Assembly: GCA_032433595.1 (NCBI GenBank)
Contig: JASWJB010000138.1
Location: 40,454 to 104,453, forward strand
DNA from: Conoideocrella luteorostrata
Taxonomy: Eukaryota > Ascomycota > Sordariomycetes > Hypocreales > Clavicipitaceae
Direction: 5' to 3'
Length of the DNA stretch: 64,000 nt
Made by a program: the position numbers and the translations under genes. The first letter of the stretch is position 1. Each line of letters opens with the position of its first letter. Of the stretch, positions 46,610 through 57,256 are shown piece by piece. The notes beneath the pieces were generated by a model, which saw only the letters and a program-made list of their open reading frames with translations, searched no databases and was not told the DNA's origin.

Positions 46610-46930
46610 CCTCGACGGGCAAGCCGCACTCATCATCGAGATGGAGACCGAGGTTGGCATCAACAACTTGGATGCCATTCCGAGCGCTGTGGGCTGCAAG
46701 ATGGATGTTGTGTGGACAGGCCTCATCGACTTGCGCGTCAGCATGGGCCTGGATGGCATTTGGGGCAAGGGGCCCGACTTTCTGAGAACCATTCAGTTGT
46801 ATGAACAAACTCTCAGCAAGCACGACTGCGTGTCCCTGTTGTGATGGCAAACTGGGCCAGGGTCGCCAACAAGACCCTTGCCGTTGTCTGTGGCGATTGG
46901 CTGGCCTTGACAAACAAGCGAGGCACGATT
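46575..46930 (+). pseudogene. Decayed HpcH/HpaI-type aldolase fragment
   Basis: An open stretch contains LIIEMETEVGINNLDAIPSA, MDVVWTGLIDLRVSMGLDG and DFLRTIQLYEQTLSKHDC, which follow the family pattern (v.QIEtreGi.NlDeI, D..fiGp.DLs..mG). After TGA at about 46842 another frame continues with VVMANWARVANKTLAVV and CGDWLALTNK, matching the end of the barrel (Gfr.v.vGgDwlaLtna). In these enzymes the Glu of the QIE motif and the Asp of GxxDL hold the metal; both positions look kept (IEMETE, TGLIDL). The first half of the barrel is absent, replaced by a 13-bp tandem repeat. Intact members cleave 4-hydroxy-2-oxo acids to pyruvate plus an aldehyde. Reading frame broken, no start: pseudogene. Confidence 0.7.
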
Positions 46931-47395
46931 CGAAGCGGGAGGACCAATCCACCGCCCACGGATAAGCGACAAATAGAGCGGTAAAATAGATTCGTGTTTC
47001 ATGCAGCGGCTTGTTAGCTATCTATATACTCCGTACGGAGTAACCAAGATCAAAACCAAGCATGTAATTTTTCCCAATACCGGTGCAATACATACACCTG
47101 TGCCGTTAAGCATGCATGCATGCAAGAACATACGAAATAAGCTTGCGATTTAGAGCAACTTCAGCCAGAAGAGTATCCGTCTTGGTGTTGTATGCGCCCC
47201 ACCTTGGGGTGGTGCGCCTAACAAGCACGCAATCAGAGATGCTCGTCATCTTCAGTCACCTCCCCGCACTCCGTACTTTCTTCCGAAGTTGTCGTATAAA
47301 GAGCAAAAGCTTGTGCCTGCTGTTAGTTTTGACTATCAAACCCACCTTCTCAGCCAAACCCCCTCTCTTCTACAGCGATTCTTCAGCCCCCGGCC
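46931..47395. other. Intergenic with perfect octamer palindrome
   Basis: Holds TACTCCGTACGGAGTA at 47027-47042 and a further octamer at about 47268, 125 bases before the DJ-1/PfpI start. Also GCATGCATGCATGCA near 47110. Confidence 0.55.
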
Positions 47396-48239
47396 ATGTG
47401 GACAAGATTGCTGCACTCGAGCAGGCCATTACCATGTCTTGGTATGCGCCAATTGTCGTTCCCCATCATTACAGCCAGGCTTTCGACCCTGCAATCCAGA
47501 CCAGCTAGCAGCACGAAACCTTTACCCAAAGACTGTCCTGTGAATTACGGCGTCCTACTGTTCCCTGGGTTTCAAGCCCTCGACGCTTTTGGTCCCCTGG
47601 ACGCCCTGAACTTCTTATCTCGGCGCACACATATTAAATTCTCAGTAATTGCGCCGACTCTGGATCCGGTGTCGACCACTGACCCGGCCGCTCCGCATAC
47701 CATCGGGCAACATGTAGTTCCCACGCACTCGTTGAACCGCTTGCCAGAGGATCTCGAGGTTCTCCTCGTGCCGGGCGGCCTGGGAACGCGGCAGATTCAG
47801 CAGACAGAGTGCCTCGTCGAGTGTTTGCGGGCGACGTACCCGCGGCTCAAGTACCTGCTGACTGTCTGCACGGGGAGTTCGCTTGCGGCTCGGGCCGGTA
47901 TCCTAGATGGGAAGAAAGCCACCTCTAACGTGGCAGAGTTTAAATGGGTGAGTCCGCTCTCTTGGCATGACACCCACCATGGAACAGGGAGTTCATTGAT
48001 TTGCTAATCGTCCGTCCTAGGTTATGAGCTGTGGGGAAAAAGTGGATTGGGTTCCCAGTGCGAGATGGGTGACTGATGGCAACATCTGGACGTCATCGGG
48101 TGTTTCGGCTGGCATGGACATGATGTACGCCTTCATAGCAGACATATATGGATCTGCAGTGGCTGCGGACATTGCCCTACAGTCAGAGTACGTTCGCAAC
48201 TTGGACTCAACGAACGATCCTTTTGCACCTCTTATGTAA
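47396..48239 (+). CDS. DJ-1/PfpI-family protein (class I glutamine-amidotransferase-like fold)
   Basis: Exons 47396-47947 and 48021-48239, 256 aa. The 73-bp intron has donor GTGAGT, branch GCTAATC and acceptor CCTAG; joining gives AEFKWVMSCGEKVDWVPSAR. The core begins at about residue 48 (VNYGVLLFPGFQALDAFGPL), with EVLLVPGGLGTRQ, the nucleophile elbow LLTVCTGSSLAARAGILDGK (Cys158) and SGVSAGMDMMYAFI near the end. Relatives include ThiJ/PfpI and isonitrile-hydratase-like proteins, which act on small electrophiles; activity here is unknown. The first 45 residues (Arg/Ser-rich MWTRLLHSSRPLPCLGMRQL) are either a mitochondrial presequence or not translated; family members usually start close to the VNYGV strand, but no ATG lies nearer in this frame except Met17. 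The only intact enzyme among several relics. Confidence 0.82.
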
Positions 48240-50139
48240 AGCGGCTGTTTCCCTATGGAATGCGCAAACTACGGATGGAGAGCGGTTTTAAAACCCTCAC
48301 TAGCTAGTTAGTTTTGCCGATATGGCTACCCCCGAACAAACAGAATGCAAGCCCGTTGATGATCCTATAATGTGGTGTAGTAAGATTCCGCCGTCTCTGA
48401 ACCAGCATTTCAGGCCACTGGCGCGAGTTCGGGTCCAGGACCTTCTGTGGGTTCACCTTGGAGAGGACGATATCCCGCGCTCATGTGAGCAACGGATCGA
48501 TAGGAATAAGTGCCCAGCGGTTACTAGAGACGCAGAAAATCCGTTTATATTCACCTGGCAGCACCTCCAACATATTATCGATAACACAGAAAGGCGCCGG
48601 TGTCCAGTAACTACTTGTGGCCTTCAAAAAAAAAAATCTCGCCTTCAAGCGGCCGTGCTGCTATGTGATTCGCTCCTCCCGTTATTTGATCTGGCGAGAA
48701 TATAGGGTCATTCTGTCATCGGAAATCAAGTTTTGACGGGTACGGCATAGCCTCAACCACTTTCCCACAGCCTGATAACAATCGGCCCCGAAAAAGGTGC
48801 CCAAGCTAGCTAGATATCTACCCAGGTCACCAAATACTAATGAAGAAAGGGGAATGATAACGAATATTGGGCTAAAAAGCAGTCTGGACTTGGATAATGA
48901 GCAATCATTTACCCTAAAAGGCATACCATGCGCCAGATTACGTTGTGCTGAGGTTGTGATGGGTGCAATTGGACACCCCGGCGATAGTCCTGCATCAGGC
49001 CGCAATAGGCGGACACCTAGCATCAGATAGTAGAGACCGCATATTAGGTGAAGACCAACGGGTCAAATACGGAGTAGTATTTATTCCTTAGGCCTCGGCG
49101 TCTATATAAAGGACTTCCATTCCCCGAAGATGGATGGGCCTTGCTACACCTTATCATTCAGACACATCATCACTCCGAAGTGACTCGAAGCACGAATTGT
49201 TTCGACGAAAAATGAACCCCATAAACCTCAAAGGTTTACGCACCCGACAATTGTGCGTATTTTTGTCCTTCATATGTAACTGATTGGAATAACTAACATG
49301 CCAAGGGCGGCCGGTCGACTGATGAGTACTGCCCAAAACGTGCTAAAGGTTTAGCTATGGCGTGCTTTCTGGCCTCCTAAAGCTGACCTTTACATGAAGC
49401 AGTAGCTCGAAGAAATGCTCTGGCTCAGCTGGCAGTTTGATCCAAAGAAGCCGGACAGCAGGCCCTGGCGTGGGTGGACACTCAGAAACCAAAGTGGCAT
49501 TGCTAGGCGGGGCTCTATCATCCATCTGGAGTGATGGATTCGTTGCAGAATGTGTAGAAGCAATGATTTACGTCATTCTGCGGTGCTTTAAAACCTCGAG
49601 GACCCTTCGGGCGGGGAAGGGAGAGGGGGGGGATACTTGGTGTTCACAGACTATGGGTTGCGACGAATCCATTTGAACCCTGTCGTACTCCGTAGTCATT
49701 GGAGGTAGAAGTTTTGTAACCTATGATAACAGAGGAAGCCATTCGCGTTGTGTGCAAAACTGGTCCATGTGCATATAATGACGTACAAAGTGACCAACCA
49801 GAATGATACGCAAATCTTTTTGGTACCGCCGAGGCTCGCAATGTAAATGATACAGATTGAAGGAGAAAGCCAAGTGCGGGGAAAGTCAACCGCAGGCTTA
49901 ATCACCGCGGCTCTAAAGTCAAAGGCGACCTCTTAGTTGACGGGTGTCATGGCGGTGTGCTCTCAAACATAGCATAACGGTAGCTGTACTTTAGTAGAAC
50001 TTGGCGATCTCAGACCATCCTATCTAGCCTTTGAACAATTTTACAAGTATGCAGGTTTTTGGCTCAGCGTCGTCCTTCCGGGTAAGCAGCATCCTCAATT
50101 CTTTACTTTTTATCTCCATGAGAGAACAGGTGGGATAAC
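48240..50139. other. Gene-poor stretch
   Basis: One frame of 127 codons from ATG 48322 (to 48705) is the longest; it is not recognised and ends just after an A10 run, so I leave it uncalled. A TATA-like TCTATATAAAGG at 49101-49112 is followed about 100 bases later by ATG 49212, which opens only 22 codons. Octamers near 49068 and 49686. Confidence 0.45.
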
Positions 50140-50976
50140 ATGAGACACTCTCATCACCAGAATGTCTGTCCCCGCATAATCCGAACAGATCGTCGGTCAA
50201 CCTCCAGCATAGCTGCTTTGCACTACCTCAGTCCACTTGAGGAGTACCGCTCCATCAGGCCTTTTTACATCAATGTACCGGCTGGTGGGATCCCCGGCCA
50301 TGTTCATACAAACGAGGTTTCCCAACCGTATCACTGCTTGGTCCAGGATATCGCGCAGCAATAAACAAATAACGTGTCTGGATCAGCAAGACTTCACGGT
50401 AGCCAATCTCCTGTCCGAGGGTGGAAATACGATTCTCGATTGTTTGCAAGTCCACGAGTGTCAGGACTTAGACCTGGTCACGGAACGGCTCCGCCCTAAG
50501 ATGGAAGCATTTCTCAAAGCTCGATTCCAAGCGGAGATGGTGTTGACAGCTGGATTCAGGGTGAGGCTATTATCAAGATGCTCTTGACTCGATGACACAT
50601 TTTAACATACATGCCTGGACAGTATCGAAAGCGCGACGCTCATCTCAGCGAGCATCAGCCACACGAGCTACTCCTTTTCAAGCCGTATGACTCGAGAACG
50701 ACCAATGGAATTGCACGAGATGCTTCACAATGCCATCATCATATTAACAATCCACATTAAATGCGAATAAGACCATTCATAGTTTGCCCTCACGCCGCTT
50801 TCGAATTGTCTGGTGCACCCACGGATCGCCGCCCTCGCGAAAGCATCGAATGCGTTAGCTTGGTATTGTATCCCCGAGGCACAGCGGACGAGGATGCCAA
50901 AGAAGTATGCTTGAACCTTTTGAACAAAAGCCCCCATACTTTTAATACTGACACAGTGAAATACTCTACCTTCTGA
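50140..50976 (+). pseudogene. Decayed CmcJ/GA4-desaturase-like protein gene
   Basis: Pieces match a family of fungal proteins related to CmcJ (methyltransferase/hydroxylase-like, often in secondary-metabolite clusters). N-terminal piece in frame 1: ALHYLSPLEEYRSIRPFYIN, VPAGGIPGHV. After a frameshift near 50350, frame 2 continues QITCLDQQDFTVANLLSE to FLKARFQAEMVLTAGF. After a 53-bp intron-like segment (GTGAGG...GGACAG, 50570-50622) comes YRKRDAHLSEHQPHELLLFK PYDS and, past a TAA at 50758, VCPHAAFELSGAPTDRRPRE SIECVSLVLYP. The last two blocks correspond to the family's C-terminal pDEvllfKxyDS and PHtAF...pRESIEvR motifs. The middle third (HxD and NxWRP region) is missing. Frameshift, stop and deletion together show it is dead. 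Confidence 0.72.
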
Positions 50977-51687
50977 AACCCCGAACAGTGATAAACCTCT
51001 GGGCGCACACAGTTTCTGATCCCCCATCCCTCAGATTCCGGTACGCCTGCTGATAAGTCATCAGCTGATTTGACTTATTTGATATCGAATTTTCCTCGCT
51101 GATAGGCTTGACGGACGCAGCTACTATAGATATCAATGGGGCGCAAGGCAGTCTTTATCATTTGGTTGCCGTTACCGAGTTACCGAGCCGGATCATTTGA
51201 AGAATATCATATTGAATGTCGCGAACAGAATATTAACTATTACGTGTTTTATTTTTTTTTGGTTTTGTTATCCCTTATAGATTTATCTAGTGATAAATAA
51301 AAACACATTAAATGCCTGCTATACCCTGCCGGAGAACATGAACTTAACTCACTGACTTTATAATATGCACGACTCGCGTAACGCCCCGCGGTGTAAGTCA
51401 CGCCGTAAGCGGAGTGCAAGCCGTAGAATACTGCTGATGCGCAATAACGTTCGCAATTGACTTTGAAACCATATCGATGTAGAATACACTTCGATGTTGA
51501 AGTTGAACTCTGACTTAAATGAACTACCCAGAGTTTTGTGTACAACATAACATGGAGACAGATCTCCTTGCATATGTATGTAACCATGACTTTGGGGCAT
51601 TCTTTTGCCAAAAAAGGCCCACGAATCCCTCTCACCAACAGCAAAGGCCACAAGACGAAGACACGACGACCTGCTCCAGATCGTCCC
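50977..51687. other. Intergenic, AT-rich
   Basis: 3' flank of the CmcJ-like relic and of the minus-strand gene ending at 51688. No gene seen; long T run near 51250. Confidence 0.5.
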
Positions 51688-52734
51688 TTACCATCCTCTG
51701 AGAGCTCTTCTTCTGTCGAGCGCCTGAGGCGAGGGTCCCATGCCCCACCAAAGTTCAGACAGGTCATCAACAGTATCAATCTCGGGCATCGTCCCCCCCA
51801 GCTCAGTGCTCCCCTTGACTCCCCTCGTGAGCCTCGCGGGCTGTATGAAGTCCCGGTCAACAAGGTCCCACAGATGATCGGGAATGATCTCAACAGGGAC
51901 CTTGAAGACCGACTTGTGCCAGTTTCTCTCATCGTGAGGGTCGGTTGGATCGTGCTCCTCCTCCTCGTAGCCGTGCGGATTCACCTCGGCCTCCTCCATG
52001 ACTGAAAGCAGGAACGGCGCATCGTCGCGCCAAAAAAAGGACCTGGTGGTTGGAAGCGCACTTTCATCGGGCGAGAGCACTGACCGAACAGCTTCCGGCG
52101 AGGCACACAAGAACATGTTGTAATCCATTCCCGGAGGCGTGTCCCCTTTGCTCTTCATCTCGGCGTACCGCTCACGAAGGCTGTCCGCAGTCGCGCCGTT
52201 AAGCTCCTTGTCCTCTATCCAGTGGAGTTTGAACGACTTCCTTGCCTTGGCCACCTGTTCGTACTCATGACCTCTGTGCTGCCTTACCACATTGTCGAAC
52301 GAGACGTCCAGGCAACGCTGAACCCGATCCTTGAATTCGAGCCATTTCTTCTCGTCGCCATCGCCATCGCCATCGCCGTACAAGGCGGCGCGGAAGGCGA
52401 CAAACCCCCAAGGCCGGTCAGAGTACCTTTTCTGCCATTGTCTGAGAAAATCCGGCGCATTGTACTCGGGCGGCGGGACGCCCTGCTCAATTAGCTTTTG
52501 GTCCTCCCAGTCTCGCCTGTTTTGCCGTAAGTAGACGGTCAATCTTCTCATGCCGTCGTCGCCGAGCACCTCCCGCAGACCGTTGCGCATTTTATCCATC
52601 TCCTCCTCTGATAGATCTGCGAAATCTACCTCCGGGTCGCTGTATCGCGCCCAATTCCACCCTTCCGGCCAGTAAGAACTGGAAGCGTCTGAGAATGGCT
52701 CATTATCTTGCCCGCTTTTCAATGGTTGGGGCAT
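51688..52734 (-). CDS. Soluble fungal protein of unknown family
   Basis: Single exon, 348 aa, ATG at 52734. Acidic and tryptophan-rich, with no signal peptide and no membrane helix. Visible stretches: SYWPEGWNWARYSDPEVDFA, LSEEEMDKMRNGLREVLGDD, YSDRPWGFVAFRAALYGDGD (with a GATGGC-type Gly-Asp repeat, GDGDGDGDE), SFKLHWIEDKELNGATADSL and the C-terminal DLSELWWGMGPSPQ. The combination of RPWGFVAFRAALY with later FLCASPEAVRSVL reminds me of a group of uncharacterised ascomycete proteins, often in variable regions, but I cannot name a domain. The frame is intact, with good codon use, in a region otherwise full of relics, so it is probably functional. High GC compared with the AT-rich flanks. Confidence 0.78.
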   Translation of the reverse strand: MPQPLKSGQDNEPFSDASSSYWPEGWNWARYSDPEVDFADLSEEEMDKMRNGLREVLGDDGMRRLTVYLRQNRRDWEDQKLIEQGVPPPEYNAPDFLRQWQKRYSDRPWGFVAFRAALYGDGDGDGDEKKWLEFKDRVQRCLDVSFDNVVRQHRGHEYEQVAKARKSFKLHWIEDKELNGATADSLRERYAEMKSKGDTPPGMDYNMFLCASPEAVRSVLSPDESALPTTRSFFWRDDAPFLLSVMEEAEVNPHGYEEEEHDPTDPHDERNWHKSVFKVPVEIIPDHLWDLVDRDFIQPARLTRGVKGSTELGGTMPEIDTVDDLSELWWGMGPSPQALDRRRALRGW

Positions 52735-55460
52735 CTTGGATACAACTTAAAGTGACAGCTCGAGGGGATCAAGTAACAAGTTTAGTCCCCTTCTGTAGCA
52801 CAGCTTCAAGCTGTGCTGTGGCGCACTTACGCGTCCTGCACCCTTCAAACGGGGAGCTCAAGTGCGTGGCTACTAGTAGTACTCCGTACTATGGACGACC
52901 AACTCCGGCATAAAACCCGACGATCACTTGTACTAGCATTAATTATACGCTATGTTTTCTCCAAGACCCAGTCCTAATTTAGTACGTTATGCATCCGAAT
53001 TTCTCCGCTGTTGTATTAACGAGAGGCAGAGAGCATCTTTCAATGGCTTCCCAAAAGACTAGTATTAAAAACAAGTACTTGTTTAATATAAGTGGAGTCA
53101 ATAGCCCTAAAGATAGATTAAATAATACAAGGCTAATATTTGTTTAATCTCTTTTTTTGGTATCGTCGGTGAGGAATGCCTGATGTGTGCTCGCTTTTTG
53201 CGGATAGGCTTCTTAGTTAAGGTCAAGAGTCAATTGACTCAGTAAGCTAACTCTGGCTTGGTAGTGTCGACACCACCATAAGATGGGTATCTTGCCCTGC
53301 TTGTCATCGCCGGGCTTGGGGCTCTCTGTGCGCGTGGCCACACTGTTGCACTTGCCGCCATTGCCACAGCTGCAGCTTTCGATCGTATTGCTCCGCGGCT
53401 CTAGATTATTCCTCTTTTCTTCCTCAATATAAGGCGCTGGCTCTTCTGTACGGCAGGCACAGCTGCGGGTTAGCCGCGTTCCATTGGAATACTAATTAAG
53501 TAACTAAGCAATACTCCCTTAATAGGTTATATTTAGTGGGGTATGAACTAACCGCAAATATGCTTAAAGATTGCCCTTTGTTCACGCATCACATTGCGCC
53601 ATGGTGCATATTCGGACTGGTCCACCTGGATCCCGTCGCAGATAACAATGACAGGGGGGTTCTGGTGACATCAGTACCCAGGGTCTCTACTGACCCTATA
53701 GAACAAATATCCAATAGCGCAGCTCCAGTGGTACTAAGACTAGATAAGCATTGCATTTATTATTTCTAGAATCTTCATATAGTAGTCCTTTTGTTCCAGT
53801 AGCCAGGGAGAAACTATATCCATCGGCTATTATAAACACTACTCCGGAATACATGTACAGTACTACAAACCGGGAGTTATAAGCTCAGAAATCCACAAGG
53901 GAGATGGAATTGGATCCCGCAAAATCGTTGTGTATTATGGGTTTTGCCCTTCTTGAAACAGACACACGTCTCTGTCTCACTACGAGGATAGACAACGTTA
54001 GGATTCGCCACTATAACGGGAGCGCCGATTCCTTAGCTGTGATAACACAGAAGAGTGTCCCGCATACCGTTGCAGCTCGGTCAGAGGTCTCGGCTCTACT
54101 CAGCCAAGATCTGAAAGCTTGAGCTGAGCAAGCATTCTTGTCTGGGCTGAATGTCGACTGCGAAGAATGCTTCATGCACAAGCAAAGAAAGCAAAATGCA
54201 TGTAATCACAAAAGATAAGCTTATATAGATATACATATCATGCGTGAGAAAAAAGAAGAAGAAAAAGAAATATCATTCACAGCTTTGTTTTGTGTAGCAT
54301 CGCACGTGAAGAGCCTATCTATTCACTTCAGCCCACCATCCAGTCCCAAGAGGGCATTGCTCGCGGATTTGCGGCCGAACCGCTCGTGTATTTGTACACA
54401 CGATAGCTCGCGCCCTCTCAATTCCGGAATAAGCTTCTCGTCCTACCTGGCGGCGACATAGCCGGATTCTCAGCTCTGAAACGAGTTCTGTCATGTCCGG
54501 TTGAAGTTGCTACAAAGTAATCATGCTCTTAAGTCAATATGAGTAGTGTCCACAGAGTTTGAGGCAACTACAGACTACAGACCAGACTACAGGGAGAGAG
54601 GGAGGCCAGTACTCAAGCCTGATTGCACCGCCACAACACGCTCAAAGGCTGAGCGGGGTGGATGATCAGAGACAGACCAGCAAGCAGACTGACCTGTCGC
54701 GCCTCGATCAGCATCGAAGAACGGCTTGCTCGTACAAATTGATGGTCGATGACATTCAATTGTCGGTGCGCAACAGAAGAAGTGGATAGGACACCAGCCG
54801 CTTAAATCGACCGGATCCTCGAACCGGATTGAGAGAGCAAAAGAGACACTCCATACTGCCATGCGCTGCAGGAGATAAAAGCTGAATGAAGATGTCTCAC
54901 CGCGGTGTGAAGACAATTTTGTTTGTCACCAGCTGCACGTGCGGGATCATCCAGCTGCTGCTGATAGCTGTCCTTGACATTTTGTCTAGTTTGGCTGCAC
55001 ATTTGGTGAGAAATTTGGTGAGAAATTTGGCCGCCATTCACATCCAAATTTCTCTCTAATTTCCGGTTATCTTGGATGTCGCCAGACCTCCTTTGGATTC
55101 CTCTTATCTATAACTCTATTATTCCTATTATTAGTGGTGGTCAGACCAACAAATTTGGACCTTGATTTCTGTTATTCGTTGTGGTCAGGCCCCTATTTTA
55201 TTCCTTGCATCTACTCCGTATTGTCTCCAATATTCCTATTAGTAGTTTGTGGTCAGGCTCCTATTGTATTCCTTGCATCTATTGTCTCTATTATTCCTAT
55301 TAGAAGTTGCGGTTATGCTACTGTACGAGGCCGGCTCTAAATAGGTTTTTGGTCCTCAGTTACACACGATCATGTAGATTTACGCCCGCGTCCATAAAGT
55401 AAACTATGTCCTCTTTTAAGTTTCATCGTCAAGCTCAAGCATCTCTATCAACAAGCCACA
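52735..55460. other. Gene-poor, AT-rich region of 2.7 kb
   Basis: Holds an octamer at 52880, a 14-bp palindrome GAGTCAATTGACTC (53227-53240), a cysteine-containing open stretch on the minus strand (53213-53491, see findings), and imperfect tandem repeats at 55121-55320. Two frames over 70 codons (53904, 54240) are not supported by similarity. Confidence 0.45.
55121..55320. repeat. Imperfect tandem repeat, unit about 65-75 bp
   Basis: The phrase GTGGTCAGGC(C/T)CCTATT(T/G)TATTCCTTGCATCTA followed by TTGTCTC(C/T)(A/T)ATATTCCTATTAG occurs twice clearly, with a degenerate first unit (GTGGTGGTCAGACC). One copy carries an inserted CTCCGTA (part of the octamer). It lies 140 bases upstream of the metalloprotease gene. 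Confidence 0.75.
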
Positions 55461-56772
55461 ATGTCCTTCTTTCCTTCAAAATTGCAAACGGTTGTTATAC
55501 TTCTTTGCCTTGGCAATATTTGTTTTGGCTGGTATCTGGATGAGTCTTGCAAGTCCGATGACCCGGCTGTATCCAATGAGCTCCTGGTAGAGCGTTGGAT
55601 GCAGGGTGCATTTAACCTTTCCAAGGCAGGCCTGGGAGCTCTGCAAAATTTAGAAGATCACAACAAAGTTCGAGGTTTTCGTCAAGGTCCAATCCGCAAG
55701 CATCAGGAAGAACTTCTAGACCAAATCTTCCGTGTTGCAAAGAATGGGAACAAGATTGACCCCGAGTACGAAATATGGAAGCAGATTAAGCAAGTGTACA
55801 ACCTAGTTGGACGATTCAAGATGACACAGGACGGTGGACCACAAAATTTGCTCGCACCCTCGACGCCACCCGTACCAAACGCTAATATTCATCGAAAGAA
55901 GGCTCGGTATAGGGGCTTAGGAGATGGCGATTTGGTTATTTATTGCGACCACTCGCGCTTTATAGAAGGGGAAAATTGCCATGGAGACAAAGACCCAAGT
56001 TATCTATGCGATACGTCGTTTGGCAGGTCCGACTTCATCGACGATGCGTTCAAGCAATGCCGGGACAGTATTGCCACTAACAGCCCAGTGGTGAGTAAAT
56101 TCTAAATAGTAACTCCGACCACTTTTGCTCCTTAGAGCGATGATTCTTACGCTAATATTGTGACGTGCCCTCCAGGCGGCTTGGTCGCAGCCAGGTTCGA
56201 AGGCCCAACAGCGTCCTGCCTCTGTTCAGCTGTGTCCTCGCTTTCTTCAACACACAAGAAAAAGAATCTATCCTGTTTTTGAAGAAATTAGCGGAGCACT
56301 AGATGCCCTGGAAGATGAGCTCTTGAATGCAAAAATAGACGGCAAACATGACGTGCCTCTACTAACCTGGGCTTGTGTCGGGGATTGTGCACTGTTTCAT
56401 GAAATGACACACATAATTCCTCCTCCTTATGACACTGTTGATGTTGGGCCGCGGCCATATGGCTGGTTTGCGGCCAGGAACTTGTCAGATTCACAAGGTC
56501 ACCGCAATGCCGACAGCTATGCATACTTTGCCATGGGTGCTACACTATTGTCACCAACCAACGGAAATACGCCTATGCGCGCCACTTCCAAGGGGGGGAT
56601 AAAACGTCTGGATAAGAAGTGGCCATGGCAGGAAACAGACTCTGCTCAGCCTTCCGGATCTAATGAGTCTACGACAGCTGCCGAAAGCGAGCTGGAACCG
56701 GCCAGCAATAAATCGCGACGCAACCCACCCCCAAGGTACAAACCCCGGGCCTCCTCCTCTTGGCGCGGGTAA
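55461..56772 (+). CDS. Secreted aspzincin-type (HExxH+D) metalloprotease-like protein
   Basis: Exons 55461-56090 and 56176-56772, 408 aa. Intron 85 bp, donor GTGAGT, branch GCTAAT, acceptor CTCCAG; an earlier acceptor (CTTAG, 56135) would lead to stops. Signal peptide about 1-23 (VVILLCLGNICFG). The N-terminal 200 residues are charged and helical, with a dibasic IHRKKARYRG. The catalytic part holds VQLCPRFLQHTRK, WACVGDCALFHEMTHIIPPP with HEMTH (285-289), and GWFAARNLSDS then NADSYAYFAMG with the third ligand Asp323. This matches aspzincin (M35-like/lysine-specific endopeptidase) enzymes. The C-terminal 60 residues are Ser/Glu then Arg/Pro-rich and probably disordered. Predicted extracellular zinc protease; role (nutrition or host interaction) unknown. 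Catalytic residues are all present. Confidence 0.85.
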
Positions 56773-57256
56773 ATACTCGCTTTCTGATGATGCAAGGTCA
56801 TACCGTGGCTATAGCCGGTGCTCATAGGTACACCCATGGAGAGACAGCCGTGGTGTAAATGGTCAACAAACGGCTCCGTTCATAGAGCAACAAGATTGGC
56901 AGCTATCACTAGGAGCAGCTATGTATGGGTTATCTGGTTCCGGGGCGGGGGAAAGCTGTCCTTTATTTCTGTCTCATTTGACGACAAGTCTTGACCAATG
57001 TTTTATCTTAATGCCCAAAATCGTCTCCGTACTGTACGAAATTCTCTGCGCCAATACTGAAAGTGTCGTTCGGACTGACTGCCGGGGGTACTGTACTAAC
57101 CGAGTACGCAGTAACTACTTATTGGGCTGGTCAAGTACTCCGTAAGTAGTTTAGTTAATCGAGATCGCTTACCCAAAACTCCCCATTCTCCTCCAGTTCA
57201 TCTTGCTAGCTCCCGCGCTGCAACCCGCAGTCACTTCATGGCTCAGGCGCTGATGT
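56773..57256. other. Intergenic
   Basis: 484 bp. Octamers at about 57028 (partial), 57134 and directly at the start of the next pseudogene (57259). Nothing else. Confidence 0.5.

Noticed and set aside
48322..48705. Plus-strand frame of 127 codons with an ATG in fair context
   Set aside because: No recognised motif, ends just past an A10 run, AT-rich flanks; could be a relic, but I cannot support a gene call.
56091..56135. Earlier acceptor (CTTAG at 56131-56135) for the metalloprotease intron
   Set aside because: The resulting frame meets TGA and TAG soon after; the acceptor at 56175 restores the protein family sequence.
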